Part shown: positions 22,767 to 34,374 of the stretch, piece after piece | How the letters are laid out: the number at the start of each line of letters is the position of its first letter | Position numbering within the stretch: position 1 is the first letter of the stretch | Origin: Rhodocollybia butyracea | Taxonomy: Eukaryota > Basidiomycota > Agaricomycetes > Agaricales > Omphalotaceae | Assembly: GCA_015501585.1 (NCBI GenBank) | Contig: JADNRY010000195.1 | Coordinates: 54,154-118,153, forward strand | Length of the DNA stretch: 64,000 nucleotides | Direction: 5' to 3' | The notes under the pieces: generated by a model | Databases searched by the model: none | Told to the model about the DNA's origin: nothing | The model's input: the letters and a program-made list of their open reading frames with translations, nothing else | Made by a program: the position numbers and the translations under genes

Positions 22767-23543
22767 ATGTCCGTTACACCTTCGTCGACGTCATCTCTGA
22801 ATCTCACACCCTCGTCTCCTCTCTCTCCTACGTCGACAAACTCTCCTGATTCGCAGCCGACTTATATGGTAAAGCCGGTCCATTTGGGGCTATTCCCACG
22901 AGCGCCTGATACGGCTGCTCAACAACAGAACTCAGCTCCTTCGACAATTCCAACTCAGACTACATTACTTCTCATCGTTCCCATGCCGGTGCCTGGTACA
23001 ACCAACGCCCCTCTGTTCGAAGGCAAAGATACCGAGAGGTATCTCAAGAAGATCGTTCGGCATGGTGACGGAGCTGGAATCACTGACAAGGACAGCCTCG
23101 TCGACTATATACTTGACTACTGCTCAGTCGAAGTCTACGAAATCCTCAGATTCGACCCGGAATTTGACCCGGAAGTAGCCAATAGAACTTGGAAGAAGGC
23201 TTCCGATCGCCTAATGCGACTGTTTCCAGCGAAGGATGTCTTTATCAATGACCTAGAGGAATATTGCTTGTCCCACCGCTCTATCGAGACGGATGAGGAT
23301 ATAGACAAATATCACCTGGGTTTTCTCAGGTTCTCCAATGCCCTTATTAAAAGAGGTATCATTACAGAGATGTATGCTAACAAACTTTTCATTAGAGGTA
23401 TCCCCAGAGATCTCGCTGAGTGGGTTTTTAATTTCCCACCGGAACCTAATCAGACTGGCCTTCCAACTATCAACAGAGTCGTTGATCTCTTGTACCTGCG
23501 CCTTGCGAAAAGCCCCATCGCTTGGAACCCATGCTTCGAATAA
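22767..23543 (+). CDS. Isolated gag fragment of a Ty3/gypsy-like LTR element
   Basis: Open frame of about 258 codons from the ATG at 22767. A Ser/Thr/Pro-rich leader is followed by the gag core: NAPLFEGKDTERYLKKIVRH, DKDSLVDYILDYCS, WKKASDRLMRLFPAKDV, INDLEEYCLSHRS, DIDKYHLGFLRFSNALIKRG and KLFIRGIPRDLAEWVF. This is the helical capsid-like region typical of gypsy-type gag proteins in Agaricomycetes. There is no CCHC knuckle, protease or polymerase downstream, so this is a truncated copy. An in-frame stop at 23541 ends it after PIAWNPCFE. Confidence 0.72.
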   Translation: MSVTPSSTSSLNLTPSSPLSPTSTNSPDSQPTYMVKPVHLGLFPRAPDTAAQQQNSAPSTIPTQTTLLLIVPMPVPGTTNAPLFEGKDTERYLKKIVRHGDGAGITDKDSLVDYILDYCSVEVYEILRFDPEFDPEVANRTWKKASDRLMRLFPAKDVFINDLEEYCLSHRSIETDEDIDKYHLGFLRFSNALIKRGIITEMYANKLFIRGIPRDLAEWVFNFPPEPNQTGLPTINRVVDLLYLRLAKSPIAWNPCFE

Positions 23544-25894
23544 TGCAGATACCAGCATTGACAAAATAGCCAAATCATTTGAAGCCTTGCATACTTGATG
23601 TGATTGGTCCGCGCGCCAAACGCAGTGACTCGTCTTGGTGTTGTCCTCTTCGTCCCGCGTCCATTACGTATTCCAAAATCACCCCACCACATCGTTTTCT
23701 TTCGTTCATTTTTATTTACTCCCTCATCTCTTTTTTTTCTATTAGTCTGGGGTCAGACCCACTCATCGATACTTTATACAAACGATTGCAGTGTCTATTT
23801 GAATATCTACTTCCACTTCTTATTTTTAACCATACACCAAGAACGCGACGACCGAGTTTCCCGCCTTTGTCCGGTCCCCCAGCCTATCGCCAGTGGCCTT
23901 GTCCACCACTGCGGGAGCGTTGTCAACTCCATTCGATAGGCGGGATTGCGCTAAGTGGATACCCGACTTGGGTAGGGAAGGAAGGAAGGAAGGAAGGAAG
24001 TCAATTACTCGGCACGGTCCAAGATCTGAACGCCGGGGCAGCCGAAGCTCCCATGGTGCGGCACAAGCACCATGGTCTTCGGGCTGACTGCCGTCAGACA
24101 GGGACGAGCTCGCAACTAGCTCTAAAACTGCTGCTGTAGATCCCTGGCTGGCGACAGCCACCATTTACTTACAGTACAGGCATTGTACATACTTATTTAC
24201 AATGTTATGCATTTATCATTTTTATAAAATATCAAATATCTGTTTTTTGGAGGGGCATGATTGCATTCGAAGAGTGCATGTTCAGAAATAGAGCATAGAA
24301 TCTGTATATGCGCTTCTCATCAGGTATTTGAAAAGGATCTCTGTACAAGTGAGGCTCGAGTCACTACAGCCAGGGAACAGTCCCCAGCAGTTTGAATGAC
24401 ACAGGTTATGGCCACAATCATTGTCAAGACTCATTATAGTAAGAACATGCTCAAGCTTGTAGCGCTTGTTATAGCTTTATCAGATTTCCCAAGTATTGTT
24501 CCATCAGTTGCATTGGTTAGGAATTCACTGGATGGGAGTTTTTAGTACTACTTATAAGGCTGACAACTTGCTAGGATTTTATATGTTAAATCCAGTGCAA
24601 TCCTGTCATTTAATGCAGCTCCAACGTACTTATCAGGAGTGCGGTCCAGGAGGTATTGCCAGTGTAATCACTATGGTAGCCTGAATCCATGCCAATCCAT
24701 GCAAGATTTACTAGTACTTAGTTGTCTACTAAACTGAATTTGGGGGGATGCCTGTTTCTGTATATAGACACCTTAACCGAGGTTTTGAATAGCCCCAATG
24801 GCCTACAAAAATGAGGACCAGTTGGACTCCGGCAAGGTTGTCTGTGTATGCCTTGTTATTGTTAGACTTTGAAGTGTCTAGCGCAACTTCACAGCTGCAA
24901 ATTAGATGAGGATCAATATGTCCTGTGCATAGTTTGTGCATAGTATTATTTTAACTTTTGTCTTCATGAGCCAATCCTTGGACCTTGATCCTAGTATAAG
25001 TAGGATGCATACCGGGCTAGCTCTTTGGAGGGCGATGTTCATCAGTGGATAGGTGAAATATATAATGCTTATTTTGTGATGTTTTTCCGAAGTTAAGTTT
25101 CGGCTGAACATTTCCAATAGTCCACAAACTTGGTACTTAGATGATTAATAGTTTATGCAACTGGAGTGGTAGAGTCAACTACCTGGTACATTATAATGGT
25201 ATTGGTAGCGGCTTTCTCGTATATGGCAGTAGAATTACTTTTGCTGGTGCAATGTGCCAATGTTAAAATCTGGATGTTGAGAATTTTGAAACGATAATTC
25301 AAGGAATTGCAAAGAGTTCAGCCTGGAGTGTTGAGCAGGAGAGACCCAATGAGTCGACACTGGAATTTTCAGATGCACAGTTGGAACATCATGGACAACT
25401 TATGACCGTGAGGGCGGATTGGATTGGTTCAGACGGAAAAGGTACGGAAGGCATGGGATGCCAGGCCGGATTTAACTACGAACCTGAGCCATGCAAACCA
25501 ACAAAGGTAAGCTTAAACTGCATATCGAGTAGCGGGTGAAGTCTTTGCGATCGGTCAATCCAGCTCAGAGAGATAAAAGAGCGTCCACACGGCAGGTGTA
25601 GCGATATTTTCGCGCAATGAATGTGGCGGTGCCGTTGTAATCGATCGATATCCGGATACCGCCGATAATCGATGGTAGGCGCGCGGGCGCGTGGGACGGA
25701 AATTTTCACGATGAATGCGAATGCGCCATCGTTTAAGACAGCGTTTAAGACAGCGTTTAAGGGCGAAATGAAGACGTGAATGAGTTGCTTTAATACAACC
25801 TTTTAGTACCAATTCGGTACTCAACTTTGATGTATATGTAAAGTGTTTTGTATCGTCTCAGATCGTCACTGAAGTGCGAAATTGAGAGTAATAT
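23544..25894. other. Gene-poor decayed region
   Basis: No gene supported. It holds a (GGAA)n run at 23976-24000, an inverted repeat CCATGGTGC...GCACCATGG at about 24051-24075, and a short tandem GTTTAAGACAGC repeat at about 25733-25763. Short open pieces (for example 24496-24684) match nothing I recognise. The composition from 24.2 to 25.4 kb is AT-rich with frequent stops in all frames. Confidence 0.4.
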
Positions 25895-26700
25895 ATGCCT
25901 GTTTTACAGGACTTTATGTTTTATGGCTTTGCGTGGAACGCTAGGCCTATTTTGGGTGCTCTCAGAGCTATGATCGTACCGTTTTACTCGTTTATTGGGA
26001 GTATTAGCGTTGGGCGCTTATTTGATGGTGGTGGTACCAATCAGTATCGCAAAGTTGTTACTATCGATGAATTCGATGTTTTTCAGCTTTGGACGCGTAT
26101 TGGATTTGGCGGCCCGGAATATCCGATGATAATCGTTGATTCATCAAAATTGTGACTTGAGCGAGTCTTAGGCGACAGGTTTTAAGTAATTTCGTCGACA
26201 ATTAGCGCAGATTTGCATGCTGGATAACATAATAATTTGGCCTCCATGACAAATGCGCTCCGATGTAGAGACGGAAGGCAGTTTCGCAGTTTCCTTTACT
26301 CCCGCCTGTTGATGATCCGTTTGAAACTGGTTTAAAAGCCAGTTTCAAAGATGACTATGGTGTTCCACTTCATTCCGCGTTCCAACATTCGCCATGATAC
26401 GGTCATCAGAGAGCGATCCAACCGTCAACGACGTTGAAAAGGTACTTGAACATCCTCTACAATCCAAACTGGTTGTGGAAGTTGGAAAGGGAATCTCGGA
26501 AGACCGCTTACTTGGGATAGTTGAGCAGGGTATGCTTTACTTCTGTTATGACATAGTTTTTGGTACTAAAAAGAGAATCGCGATTCAAGAATTATATTCT
26601 AGTTTTCCTCTCAAAAACCTGATCTTTGAGGCTTTCGTGCCAGTCTTTCTCTCGTTATTTTGTTCAGATACTCGTCTAGTAAGTGTTGATAGGTAAACTT
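25895..26700 (+). other. Two short unclassified ORFs and a hairpin
   Basis: Short ORFs at 25895-26155 (opening MPVLQDFMFYGFAW) and 26394-26696 (containing VEVGKGISEDRLLGIVEQG) have no recognised domain. Between them lies a perfect palindrome at 26320-26349 with 11-base arms TTTGAAACTGG / CCAGTTTCAAA and an 8-base loop. The 3' end of the second ORF overlaps the second copy of the repeat described at 22440-22560, so at least part of that ORF is repeat sequence. Confidence 0.3.
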
Positions 26701-26719
26701 TGGCTTCAAAGAACTATGC

Positions 26720-27007
26720 GCATTGGATCACGACCTTCACTTCAACCCCGGGACAAACAAAGGAGGTCAGGACGTTATAGGCTCTGGGGACAAACTTGAT
26801 CTCAAAGATCATGCTTCGGAAATGGCTCGCCTTAAGACACAAAGAGTCAAGCTACTCTCCTTGCTCTCCCCGATGCGGAAGCTTCCAAACAAAACCTTAT
26901 TGCGTATCTTGGGCACATATGTGAGGAATTTTGGTCAGAACTTTCTCTTGTCATTAGTACGGCAAGAAGTACGCCAGTGCTACTCTAGCATTAAGTTTTC
27001 TGCTTAA
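26720..27007 (+). pseudogene. F-box gene relic (copy B)
   Basis: The translated stretch DHASEMARLKTQRVKLLSLL, then SPMRKLPNKTLLRIL, aligns with the coil and start of the F-box in the full copy that begins only 190 bases downstream. After LRILG the similarity is lost (frame degraded), and the C-terminal region is absent. It is a partial duplicate lying directly upstream of copy C, which suggests tandem duplication by unequal exchange. Confidence 0.7.
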
Positions 27008-27196
27008 CTGCTTCGTGCATTGAAAATGCACTTCGTAAGGCTTACGATGTATAGATATATAATTGGCTGCGCTATCAGGATAGGACAAGGACCCCCAGAC
27101 AGGGACCCACAAACGGGGACACCGGGTCATAAGAGCCCCCACCTGCCCCACACAGCTTGATGTTTGTGGCGCTTATACAGAAACACTTCTTCTCAG

Positions 27197-28804
27197 ATGA
27201 CCAACCTTTCGGTATCCATCAGCCCCAGCTCTGAGGAGCTTTCTGCACTGGAAAACAATCTTCGCTTCGAATTTGGACCATCCGTAGTTACACCAGAACA
27301 AGCAAAGGAGCTTATGGCAATGCTGGCTCTGGTGGATAAGGATATTGAACATCATAATGCCGAATTAACTCACCTTGAGACGCAAAGAACCAAGCTACTC
27401 TCTTTGCTCTCGCCAATGCGGAAGCTGCCTAACGAGACTTTATTGCACATTTTCCAGGATGTATGCCAAAAAAATCTCCTTCAATGCTATCCGTGGACGA
27501 TGGAAGAGGAAGAAGAGGAAGAAGAAGAAGAAAATCTGACTTCTGACTTGGAACCTCCTACCAAAATGAAATCTCCCATCCTCACTTACCTTCCTTCAAT
27601 GGCAATCAGCTCCGTATGTTCTCGCTGGCGTAAAATTGCGCTATCGACACCTAGTTTGTGGATAAATCTAGCAGTCGAGACGCACACAACCTCATCGTCC
27701 TGGCATAAAGCAGACGCCTTTGTTGGCTTTATCGATACAGTTACTCGATATCTGGAAAGATCGGGTGACTCACCATTAAGGCTTGACCTTACTATAAACG
27801 GTTCACCTGACTTCAAGGACGAAGTTCCTTGCTTAGCCCAACTTACGCAGCATGCTTGCCGTTGGAAGGTGTTCGAGTTCTCGGGTACCCACCTATTCAC
27901 GGAGTACTTTGTACCCTCCGACCTTACCTTTCCTTTACTCGCAGAAGTGAATCTCATTCATTCAGAAGGGTTGGGCCATTTCGAGCATTTTCCGAAACTC
28001 CGTGCGCTTTCCACCATGGGGCCACTATCTCGTCTCTACGAACAACTAGATCATCTCGCATTTTTTGGCGACTCATGGACAGATTTAGTGGAGGCTCTTC
28101 ATAGCTGCCCCTCCCTGAAATCTCTCTCATTTCAGCATGTCGGCCTCAGTCTACTAAAGGTGACATGGTATCACGATAACATCACATCAGTCGATCTGTT
28201 TAGTGTATTGCCAGATAAGATGTTTGCCTCCTGCAACTTTCCTTCCTTAAGGAAGCTTGTGGTAGATAGTGGCAACAGAGGCGTCAAACTCTCCCCCGAT
28301 GCTTTGACTTCATTCATCTCCAGATCATCCTGTATGATCACCACGTTTACGCTCCAGGGGGTATCTCTGTCCGATCTGGACCTTATTGCGGTACTTCGAG
28401 TCATGCCCGCCCTCCTTGAGCTTCAAGTCAACAAGAAGCTGCGGCCCCATGTCTATTCCCCAACGTACCAGAATCCAGTCACTTCGCATCTCCTCTTAAC
28501 CCTGAGTCATGAATCATCTACTTCCATCTCCCTAGTCCCAAAATTACACAGTCTTCACTTGAGATACGCATCTGTTGATCCATTTGACGATGCTGCTTTC
28601 ATCAGTATGGTTGAATCGCGTTGGTTTAAACCGGGTTCTGATTTATCTGTGGATATGTTAGCGATGGGGAGAAGTTCCATTCGATCGGTTGTTCTCAAGT
28701 TAGATGAACGAGAGGTTGATGCGGATATTTATAAACCACTACAGATTTTGGATGCAGAGGGATTGAGAGTAGTGATTTCTGGAACCAATGGAGTGCAGGT
28801 ATAA
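27197..28804 (+). CDS. F-box protein, intact copy C
   Basis: Uninterrupted 535-codon frame starting at the ATG at 27197; upstream in-frame codons lack an ATG. Layout: helical region 10-65 (SPSSEELSALENNLRFEFGP, LVDKDIEHHNAELTHLETQ), F-box about 68-150 (SPMRKLPNETLLHIFQDVC, then AISSVCSRWRKIALSTPSLW), then a leucine-rich repeat-like half with repeated 'FPSLRKLVV', 'LVPKLHSLHLR' and 'SLKSLSF' elements, ending SGTNGVQV. A run of about 11 glutamates, coded by GAA/GAG, interrupts the F-box at about residue 105. F-box proteins bind Skp1 in SCF ubiquitin ligases; the target is unknown. This is the only copy in the window with both an ATG and a fully open frame. The post-stop ATAATTTGGGT is shared with the other copies. 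Confidence 0.85.
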   Translation: MTNLSVSISPSSEELSALENNLRFEFGPSVVTPEQAKELMAMLALVDKDIEHHNAELTHLETQRTKLLSLLSPMRKLPNETLLHIFQDVCQKNLLQCYPWTMEEEEEEEEEENLTSDLEPPTKMKSPILTYLPSMAISSVCSRWRKIALSTPSLWINLAVETHTTSSSWHKADAFVGFIDTVTRYLERSGDSPLRLDLTINGSPDFKDEVPCLAQLTQHACRWKVFEFSGTHLFTEYFVPSDLTFPLLAEVNLIHSEGLGHFEHFPKLRALSTMGPLSRLYEQLDHLAFFGDSWTDLVEALHSCPSLKSLSFQHVGLSLLKVTWYHDNITSVDLFSVLPDKMFASCNFPSLRKLVVDSGNRGVKLSPDALTSFISRSSCMITTFTLQGVSLSDLDLIAVLRVMPALLELQVNKKLRPHVYSPTYQNPVTSHLLLTLSHESSTSISLVPKLHSLHLRYASVDPFDDAAFISMVESRWFKPGSDLSVDMLAMGRSSIRSVVLKLDEREVDADIYKPLQILDAEGLRVVISGTNGVQV

Positions 28805-29461
28805 TAATTTGGGTAATGCTCTTCGATGTGCTTTTGGATCTGTGGTCTTGTATGTGTACATGTATAACTTTTGCTATTGAAGTTTTCTTTTCATTTGAGA
28901 TGTCACTGTCCTGGTATCAAAAAGATGAAGAACTGCGCTTGGCTCAAAGGGTCGGACATGTTTAACGAAGAGCCGAGGCAGGCCGAGCCCCGAGTCTTAC
29001 TGGCATTGATGAACTGAAGTAGTACACTGTACAACCGAGGCTTGAACTGAGAAAAAGGAGGTCATACTAATGTTCGGTTGTAGCCTACTTGGAAGTGTGA
29101 AAACCATGCAAACGATCTGGTCCATTTCTGCTCAAAAATTGAACTACGAAAGGCGGCCCTCAAAAGCGGGTAATTGAAAGCGGGATAGGGTAGGGTAGGA
29201 TCTGGGTATAGGATAGGTCTGGTCGTTAGATCCGGCTGTGTTTCTGTATAAGTACCATGTGGTTGCACAGATTTGCACTCGGGATAAATCCCGAAATTTG
29301 CAATCACATCTACATACCAAGAGGTCTTTATAAAAGATGGCGTATATTCTGTTCGGTTCTAGGTTCAGTCCCCAACCTTCCCCAACCTGTCCCCTATTCG
29401 AATACAGCTTGCTGGTCAAACTGCATTTTTTTATACTCGCGAGTCGATATAATTCTTGAAC
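28805..29461. other. Intergenic spacer
   Basis: The first 60 bases match the 3' flank of the other F-box copies (ATAATTTGGGTAATGCTCTTCG). The remainder shows no gene. It includes the upstream region of the secreted-protein gene at 29462. Confidence 0.4.
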
Positions 29462-30235
29462 ATGCGCTCCCCTCTTGTCCTTTTTACGCTCCTTGCAGGC
29501 TGCATACTTGCCGTGTCCCCAATACCAGTGCGAAAGGTAAACAGGTTTATATTTGATTCCACGACGTCACCCATGTATTACTCAGAGTCATGCATTAGTC
29601 GCGCAGCACCAGGGCAAACCAACCGCACCATCAACTGCTGGAGAACCGGTACCTGATGTTTTACTGTTTTACTGTTTTACATATACTAAACGTGATACAT
29701 ATTGCAGGAACAACCCATCGTGACCATCCTTGACAAAACTGGTGCATTCCTCGGTGCATTCATATCACGCAGCGAACCGGAACCGGAAGAGCAAGACATG
29801 CTCACCGAAATAATCTTCCGTCAAGGTCTCAATGATGAAGCCGTGCCAACCCCAGAATACAAAGGAAAATTAGTAGAAAAGCTGGACGACCTCAAGGAGT
29901 CAAAGATTTATCTTAAAATCACCAACTATAGATTTTGTAAACCAGCGTGTTTTGTGTGGATAGCAAGGCGTAAGTCCTATACTTTTCTAGATAAACTTTC
30001 TTCTGATTTGGCGGCGGCAGATCTATATGTTGGCATTAGCCCAGACGCGCTAGTCTACGACCATAAGGGACAAGGGCCAGTCTTCAAGGGCTTTGAGGGA
30101 CAACAAGGCAGACCTGTTCCGAGCCCACACTGGAACGACCGCTGGATGATCATGATGCAAAAAGAATGGGACAAGCTTGTACGCGAGGTTAACGAGGAAT
30201 TTATGGCCCCACGTAAGAAATACATATCAAGCTAA
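29462..30235 (+). CDS. Small secreted protein of unknown function, 4 exons
   Basis: Exons 29462-29536, 29607-29648, 29708-29969 and 30021-30235 join in frame to 197 residues with good GT-AG sites. The N-terminus is a typical signal peptide (MRSPLVLFTLLAGCILAVSP). The mature part begins near PIPVRK and includes IVTILDKTGAFLGAF, an acidic segment (RSEPEPEEQDMLTE), IYLKITNYRFCKPACFVWIA with a C-x3-C, and HWNDRWMIMMQKEWDKLVRE. No family is recognised. Secretion is inferred from the signal peptide. The gene sits between F-box copy C and DLH copy 2 and is not part of the repeated module. Confidence 0.6.
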
Positions 30236-30769
30236 CTAAGTATCCACATAAGTCAAAAAATTTCGCTGGTAGTTTAGTAGGGTAACTTTAGTATCAAGAT
30301 GTAAAAACTCTTGAAACACAGAGAACGCGAAATCATTTTCTGTCGCATCTTTTCACCAGATTTGAGGGCCGTCGAAAATTCGTATAAACTGGGATCTCCC
30401 CGATTTTGGTCCTATAATCCGGGCGTCCGGAAAATTTTAACGTCTCCCCCCAACTTAAGGGTAGTAATATTATCAGCGTCTTGGCTGCAAGTATGACTTC
30501 CCTGCTGTCCCTGGTGCGTAGTGTGGCGAGTAAAGTAAGCACTCTGTAAGCCAAAGCACTGAGTAAGCGCGTTTCGAATATAGTTGGTAATGAGGTGATC
30601 CTCTATCACTATCTGATCTCTGTTTTGATCCGATCGTGATTAGATACAGAAGGTTAGACCAAATAGCCGTCGTCTTTTCTCGCACTTATAAAGCCACAGT
30701 GCTTCCAAATTTCCTCCAAAAACCCACAGCACTCAAAAAAACACCCACTTGTAACACTACGTTTACAAT
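30236..30769. promoter_or_regulatory. Upstream region of DLH copy 2
   Basis: No coding signal. The last ~60 bases before the ATG are CA-rich (CCACAGCACTCAAAAAAACACCC), a common 5' leader composition in mushrooms. No clear TATA box or transcription start can be assigned. Confidence 0.3.
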
Positions 30770-31975
30770 ATGAGCCTTTGTGAAGATTGTATCAAATGTA
30801 CGTGAGCTTTTCATCGCACTGCACATGTTTTTGCATTGTTCTTATCAAAAGTTCTACAGGTGTTACACACGAAGGAACGCCCGAAGGAAAGTGGGAAAAC
30901 ATCAATGGAACGGAATGTTATGTTGGTGTTCCTGGTGAATACCAGAAAGACAAAGTTCTGCTTTTCCTCTGCGATGCTTTCGGACCACAATTGGTGATTT
31001 TTGCTCCCCCCTTTCCCGCTGCTTGACCCCTCTAATGCTTTCTATAACTCGACTAGATCAATAACAAGGTATGGTGCTATAGGTAGACTGGTTGGAACTT
31101 GGTTAACCGCTCGATATCATAGCTTTTGGTGGACGACTTTGCGAGACACGGAATCAGGGTGCGTACGCGGATTTTTCTCTATTTGGACGTACCAGCTTAA
31201 ATCGAAATATCCCATGCAGACTATTGCACCCGACTTCTTCTCCAATGATCCTCTGCCCGCGGAATTTGAAACAAATGCAGTCAGTACCTTACTCACACCG
31301 CTCCCTGGTTTACCAAGTTCCAAGTGCTCAAAAAATGTATCCCACAGGAAATGCGCAAGACTTTTGATCTTCCAGGATGGTTCTCCACCCATGGTACCGA
31401 CGTGACTCGGCCACCCGTTGACAAGGTTATCGCTGCACTCAAGGCCGAAGGTGTAACCGAGTTCGCGGCGATTGGGTATTGCTACGGAGGTAGGATGTTA
31501 TGTGTAATCGAACGTCGAACGTGCCCTTACGCTTTCCACAGGGAGACTTGTCTTCGATCTCGCATTCGAAAATATCACTTCGCTATCTATTTGCAACCAT
31601 CCGTCGTTGCTAAAGTCGCCGGTGGACCTGGAGGTGAATTCATTCTTCCCAAGTTCATTCGTTCCGAATGCCGACTAACCCCTATTCATTTTTCAGAAAT
31701 ACTTCGCCTCGTCCCGCGTACCCTTGCTTCTTAATACTTGTACCATCGATGGCCAATTCCCTCTGGAAGCGCAAGCGCAAGCTGATGCTCTTTTCGGCGA
31801 GGGTAAATTTGCTCCTGGGTACAGACGAGAGTACTTCGAGGGGTGCAGCCATGGGTTCTCTGTTCGAGGCGACCTTAGCGATCCCAGAGTCAAGGCTGGG
31901 AAAGAAGGGGCCTTCAAGTCGGGCATTGAGTGGTTGTATCAGCACGGTTTCGGCTCGAAGAAAGCTGCGTTGTAA
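30770..31975 (+). CDS. Dienelactone hydrolase-like protein, copy 2 (8 exons)
   Basis: Paralogue of the gene at 119-1276 with identical exon architecture: 30770-30797, 30860-30993, 31057-31068, 31123-31158, 31220-31279, 31348-31489, 31542-31633 and 31697-31975 (260 residues). It opens MSLCEDCIKC. Catalytic landmarks are IGYCYGG (Cys nucleophile), NTCTIDGQFP (Asp) and GCSHGFSVRGD (His). The 12-nt exon 3 is conserved (INNK here, INNQ in copy 1). No frameshift or stop is visible. Members hydrolyse ester or lactone substrates; the substrate here is unknown. It is followed, in opposite orientation, by an SDR relic and then by an F-box copy, repeating the arrangement near position 1. Confidence 0.87.
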
Positions 31976-32049
31976 AAGTCTGTAATCTGACAGTGACCCG
32001 GAAAAGTAGTAACACAACGATGCGTTGAAGTAACAATGCAGAATTTGCC

Positions 32050-32500
32050 TTATTCATTGCGGGTCAAGCTCTGATTACTGTATCCGTATGCTCCCAAAGT
32101 GTGCACTTTAACTCCACGTCCTCTGCATACTCGACCATTTGTTCACTGAGCTCCAGCAAAACCCTGGGCACATAACGAGAAAGTTAATCTTTCGCCTGGC
32201 GTGAGTGCTAGTAACTGCTTGGGCGCTTGGTCAACATTGCGCATCAAGGTAGCATCGTAGGTGAGGAACTCGTGTTTCGGTGCGACTGCTCTGCTGGACA
32301 CGGAAGGACCAAGGACTCCTTGGGAAGGACGGGGAAAACCAGATGATGGATTTCGCCGCGGCGCGATTTCGACCGACGAGGATGATATGGACGTTGCCCC
32401 TGGTATGTCTGGCGAAGGCCTCTGCTATGCCCCATCCGATACCGGAAGTTCCTCCGACGAATACAGCATTGGGCGTGTACAGTCAGAGCGTGACTAGTCA
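32050..32500 (-). pseudogene. Short-chain dehydrogenase relic with internal deletion
   Basis: The minus strand carries an SDR N-terminal part (AVFVGGTSGIG followed by GIAEAFARHT, nucleotide-binding) up to FLVMCPGF. It then jumps directly to the C-terminal tail (SEQMVEYAEDVELKCTLWEH). Compared with the intact gene at 34877-35882, the whole central segment with the active-site YxxxK is missing. Frame changes occur near 32300. It lies between DLH copy 2 and F-box copy D, convergent to the DLH. Confidence 0.7.
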
Positions 32501-32553
32501 CGACAGCTTTAACTTTCGGCGCTTATTCAGAACCACTTCATTGTTCAACCCAA

Positions 32554-34139
32554 ATGATTCCACCATGCGCGAAATGTGCTCGAGTACATTCCAACCTCAG
32601 CTCTGAGGAAATCGAATTATTGGAAAACAATAATCGCTTCGAATCGGGACTATCCGTGGCTACACCGGAACGAACAAAGGAGCTCACGACGACACTAGCT
32701 CTTGTGGATAAAGCCATCGAAGGTCATAATTCTGAAGTGGCTTTCCTTGAGACACAAAGAACAAAGCTGCTCTCTCTGCTCACCGATACGGGAGCTGCCA
32801 AATGAAATATTACTACACATTTTCCAGGACGTATGCGAAAACAATGTTCTCCAGTGCCATCCGTGGCCACCCGAAGGCGAAGATCCTCCCACCGAACTGA
32901 CCTCCCACGTCATCACCTACCTTCCTGCGATGGCGATCAGCTCCGTATGCTCCCGTTGGCGTGAACTTGCGCTGTCATCGCCTGCTTTGTGGGCAAATTT
33001 GACAGTGGATACGCACACTACATTCTTGGATGAAGTTAAATTCTCTGAGACCTTCGGTGGATTCATCGATTCAGTTTCCCGATATCTGGAAAGATCCAGG
33101 GATTGGCCGTTAAGGCTTAAACTTACTGTACACGGTGACCATTTATTTCATGACGAAGTTCCTTGCCTAGTCCTCCTTACGCAGCATGCTTCGCGTTGGA
33201 AAACGCTCAAGTATTCGGGATTTGACTGTTTGACGGCGTACAAGGTACCATCCGACCTATGTTTTCCTTTCCTTGCGGATTTGGATATTCTTGATTCGAC
33301 TGGGTTGGGTCATTTCGAGCATCTTCCGAAGCTGCGCGCGCTATCCACCTTCGCTGATATGGGGCCAACAATTGGGATCCTCTACAATCAACTAGATCAT
33401 CTTACTTTTCTTGGCGGAGCATATGAAGATTTGGTGGAAGTTCTTCACGGCTGCACCTCTCTGAACTCTCTCGAGTTAGGTCATGCCTCTCTCGATTTAG
33501 AGGGCACACTTGGGACATGGCGTAACATCACGGCATTTTCTCTTGCGATTACTGACGAATCAGATACGATATTTTCCTATTTCAACTTTCCTTCCTTAAA
33601 GAAGCTTGTGGTAGAAGGTGGCCTTAGAAACCGGGTTACTGCCAATGCCTTTACTTCATTCATCGCGAGATCGTCTTGTATGATCACCACATTTACTCTC
33701 CAGGACTCATCTCTACCTGATCTAGATCTTATTGCAGTCCTTCAAGTCATGCCAGCCCTACTTCATCTTGAAGTCCATGAAAGCTCGTGGTGCCCAGAGT
33801 ACCAGAGCCCAATTACTTCGCAATTTTTCTCAAGGCTAACTCACCAATCCACTTCCACATCCCGCGTTCCAAAACTACACAGTCTTTATCTGACATCCAG
33901 AGCTGTTGATCCGTTCGACGATGATGCTGCTTTTGTTCGTATGGTTGAATCGCGGTGGTTTAAAACCAGGTTCGGATCTATCTGTAAAGATGTTAGCGAA
34001 GGGGAGAAGTTCTATTCGATCTGTCGTTCTCAAGGCCACTGAGCGAACAGTCGATGCGGATATCTATAAACCGCTGCGGATGTTGGACGCGGAGGGATTA
34101 TGAGTAGTGGTTTCTGGAACGAATGGAGTGCAGGTATAA
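32554..34139 (+). pseudogene. F-box gene, frameshifted copy D
   Basis: Starts MIPPCAKCARVHSNLSSEE, then the coil. A two-base loss near 32780 (CTGCTCACC where other copies have CTGCTCTCACC) shifts the frame just before the F-box. The second frame then runs 446 codons with the F-box (CSPIRELPNEILLHIFQDV, SSVCSRWRELALSSPALW) and leucine-rich half. An extra A in the run at about 33962-33965 shifts it again (FKTRFGS instead of FKPGSDL), and a TGA at 34101-34103 replaces the Arg codon before VVVSGTNGVQV. If the first and second changes are sequence errors, the remaining stop would remove only about 11 residues. Confidence 0.75.
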
Positions 34140-34374
34140 TATTAATAATAATCTGGGTGATGCCCCTTCGATGTGCTTTTGGATCTCTCACCCCAGTACG
34201 TTACTATTGTATTTTCCAGTATTCCGCAACCCTAGTGACTCTAGTTGAAGTAGGCTATACAGATACAAGTCCTTGGGCCGCGTTTTCCGCCATTGGGATG
34301 AGGGCTAAGGATCGTGTGGGTCTGAACCTACCTCGGACGCGGGCGGGAGTAATTGAAGGGCTCGGCTTGCATAA

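Noticed and set aside
23976..24000. Telomere-like or regulatory repeat
   Set aside because: It is a plain (GGAA)n microsatellite of about six units.
29070..29419. Overlapping short ORFs on both strands upstream of the secreted protein
   Set aside because: No domain, mutually overlapping, and no splice-consistent continuation.
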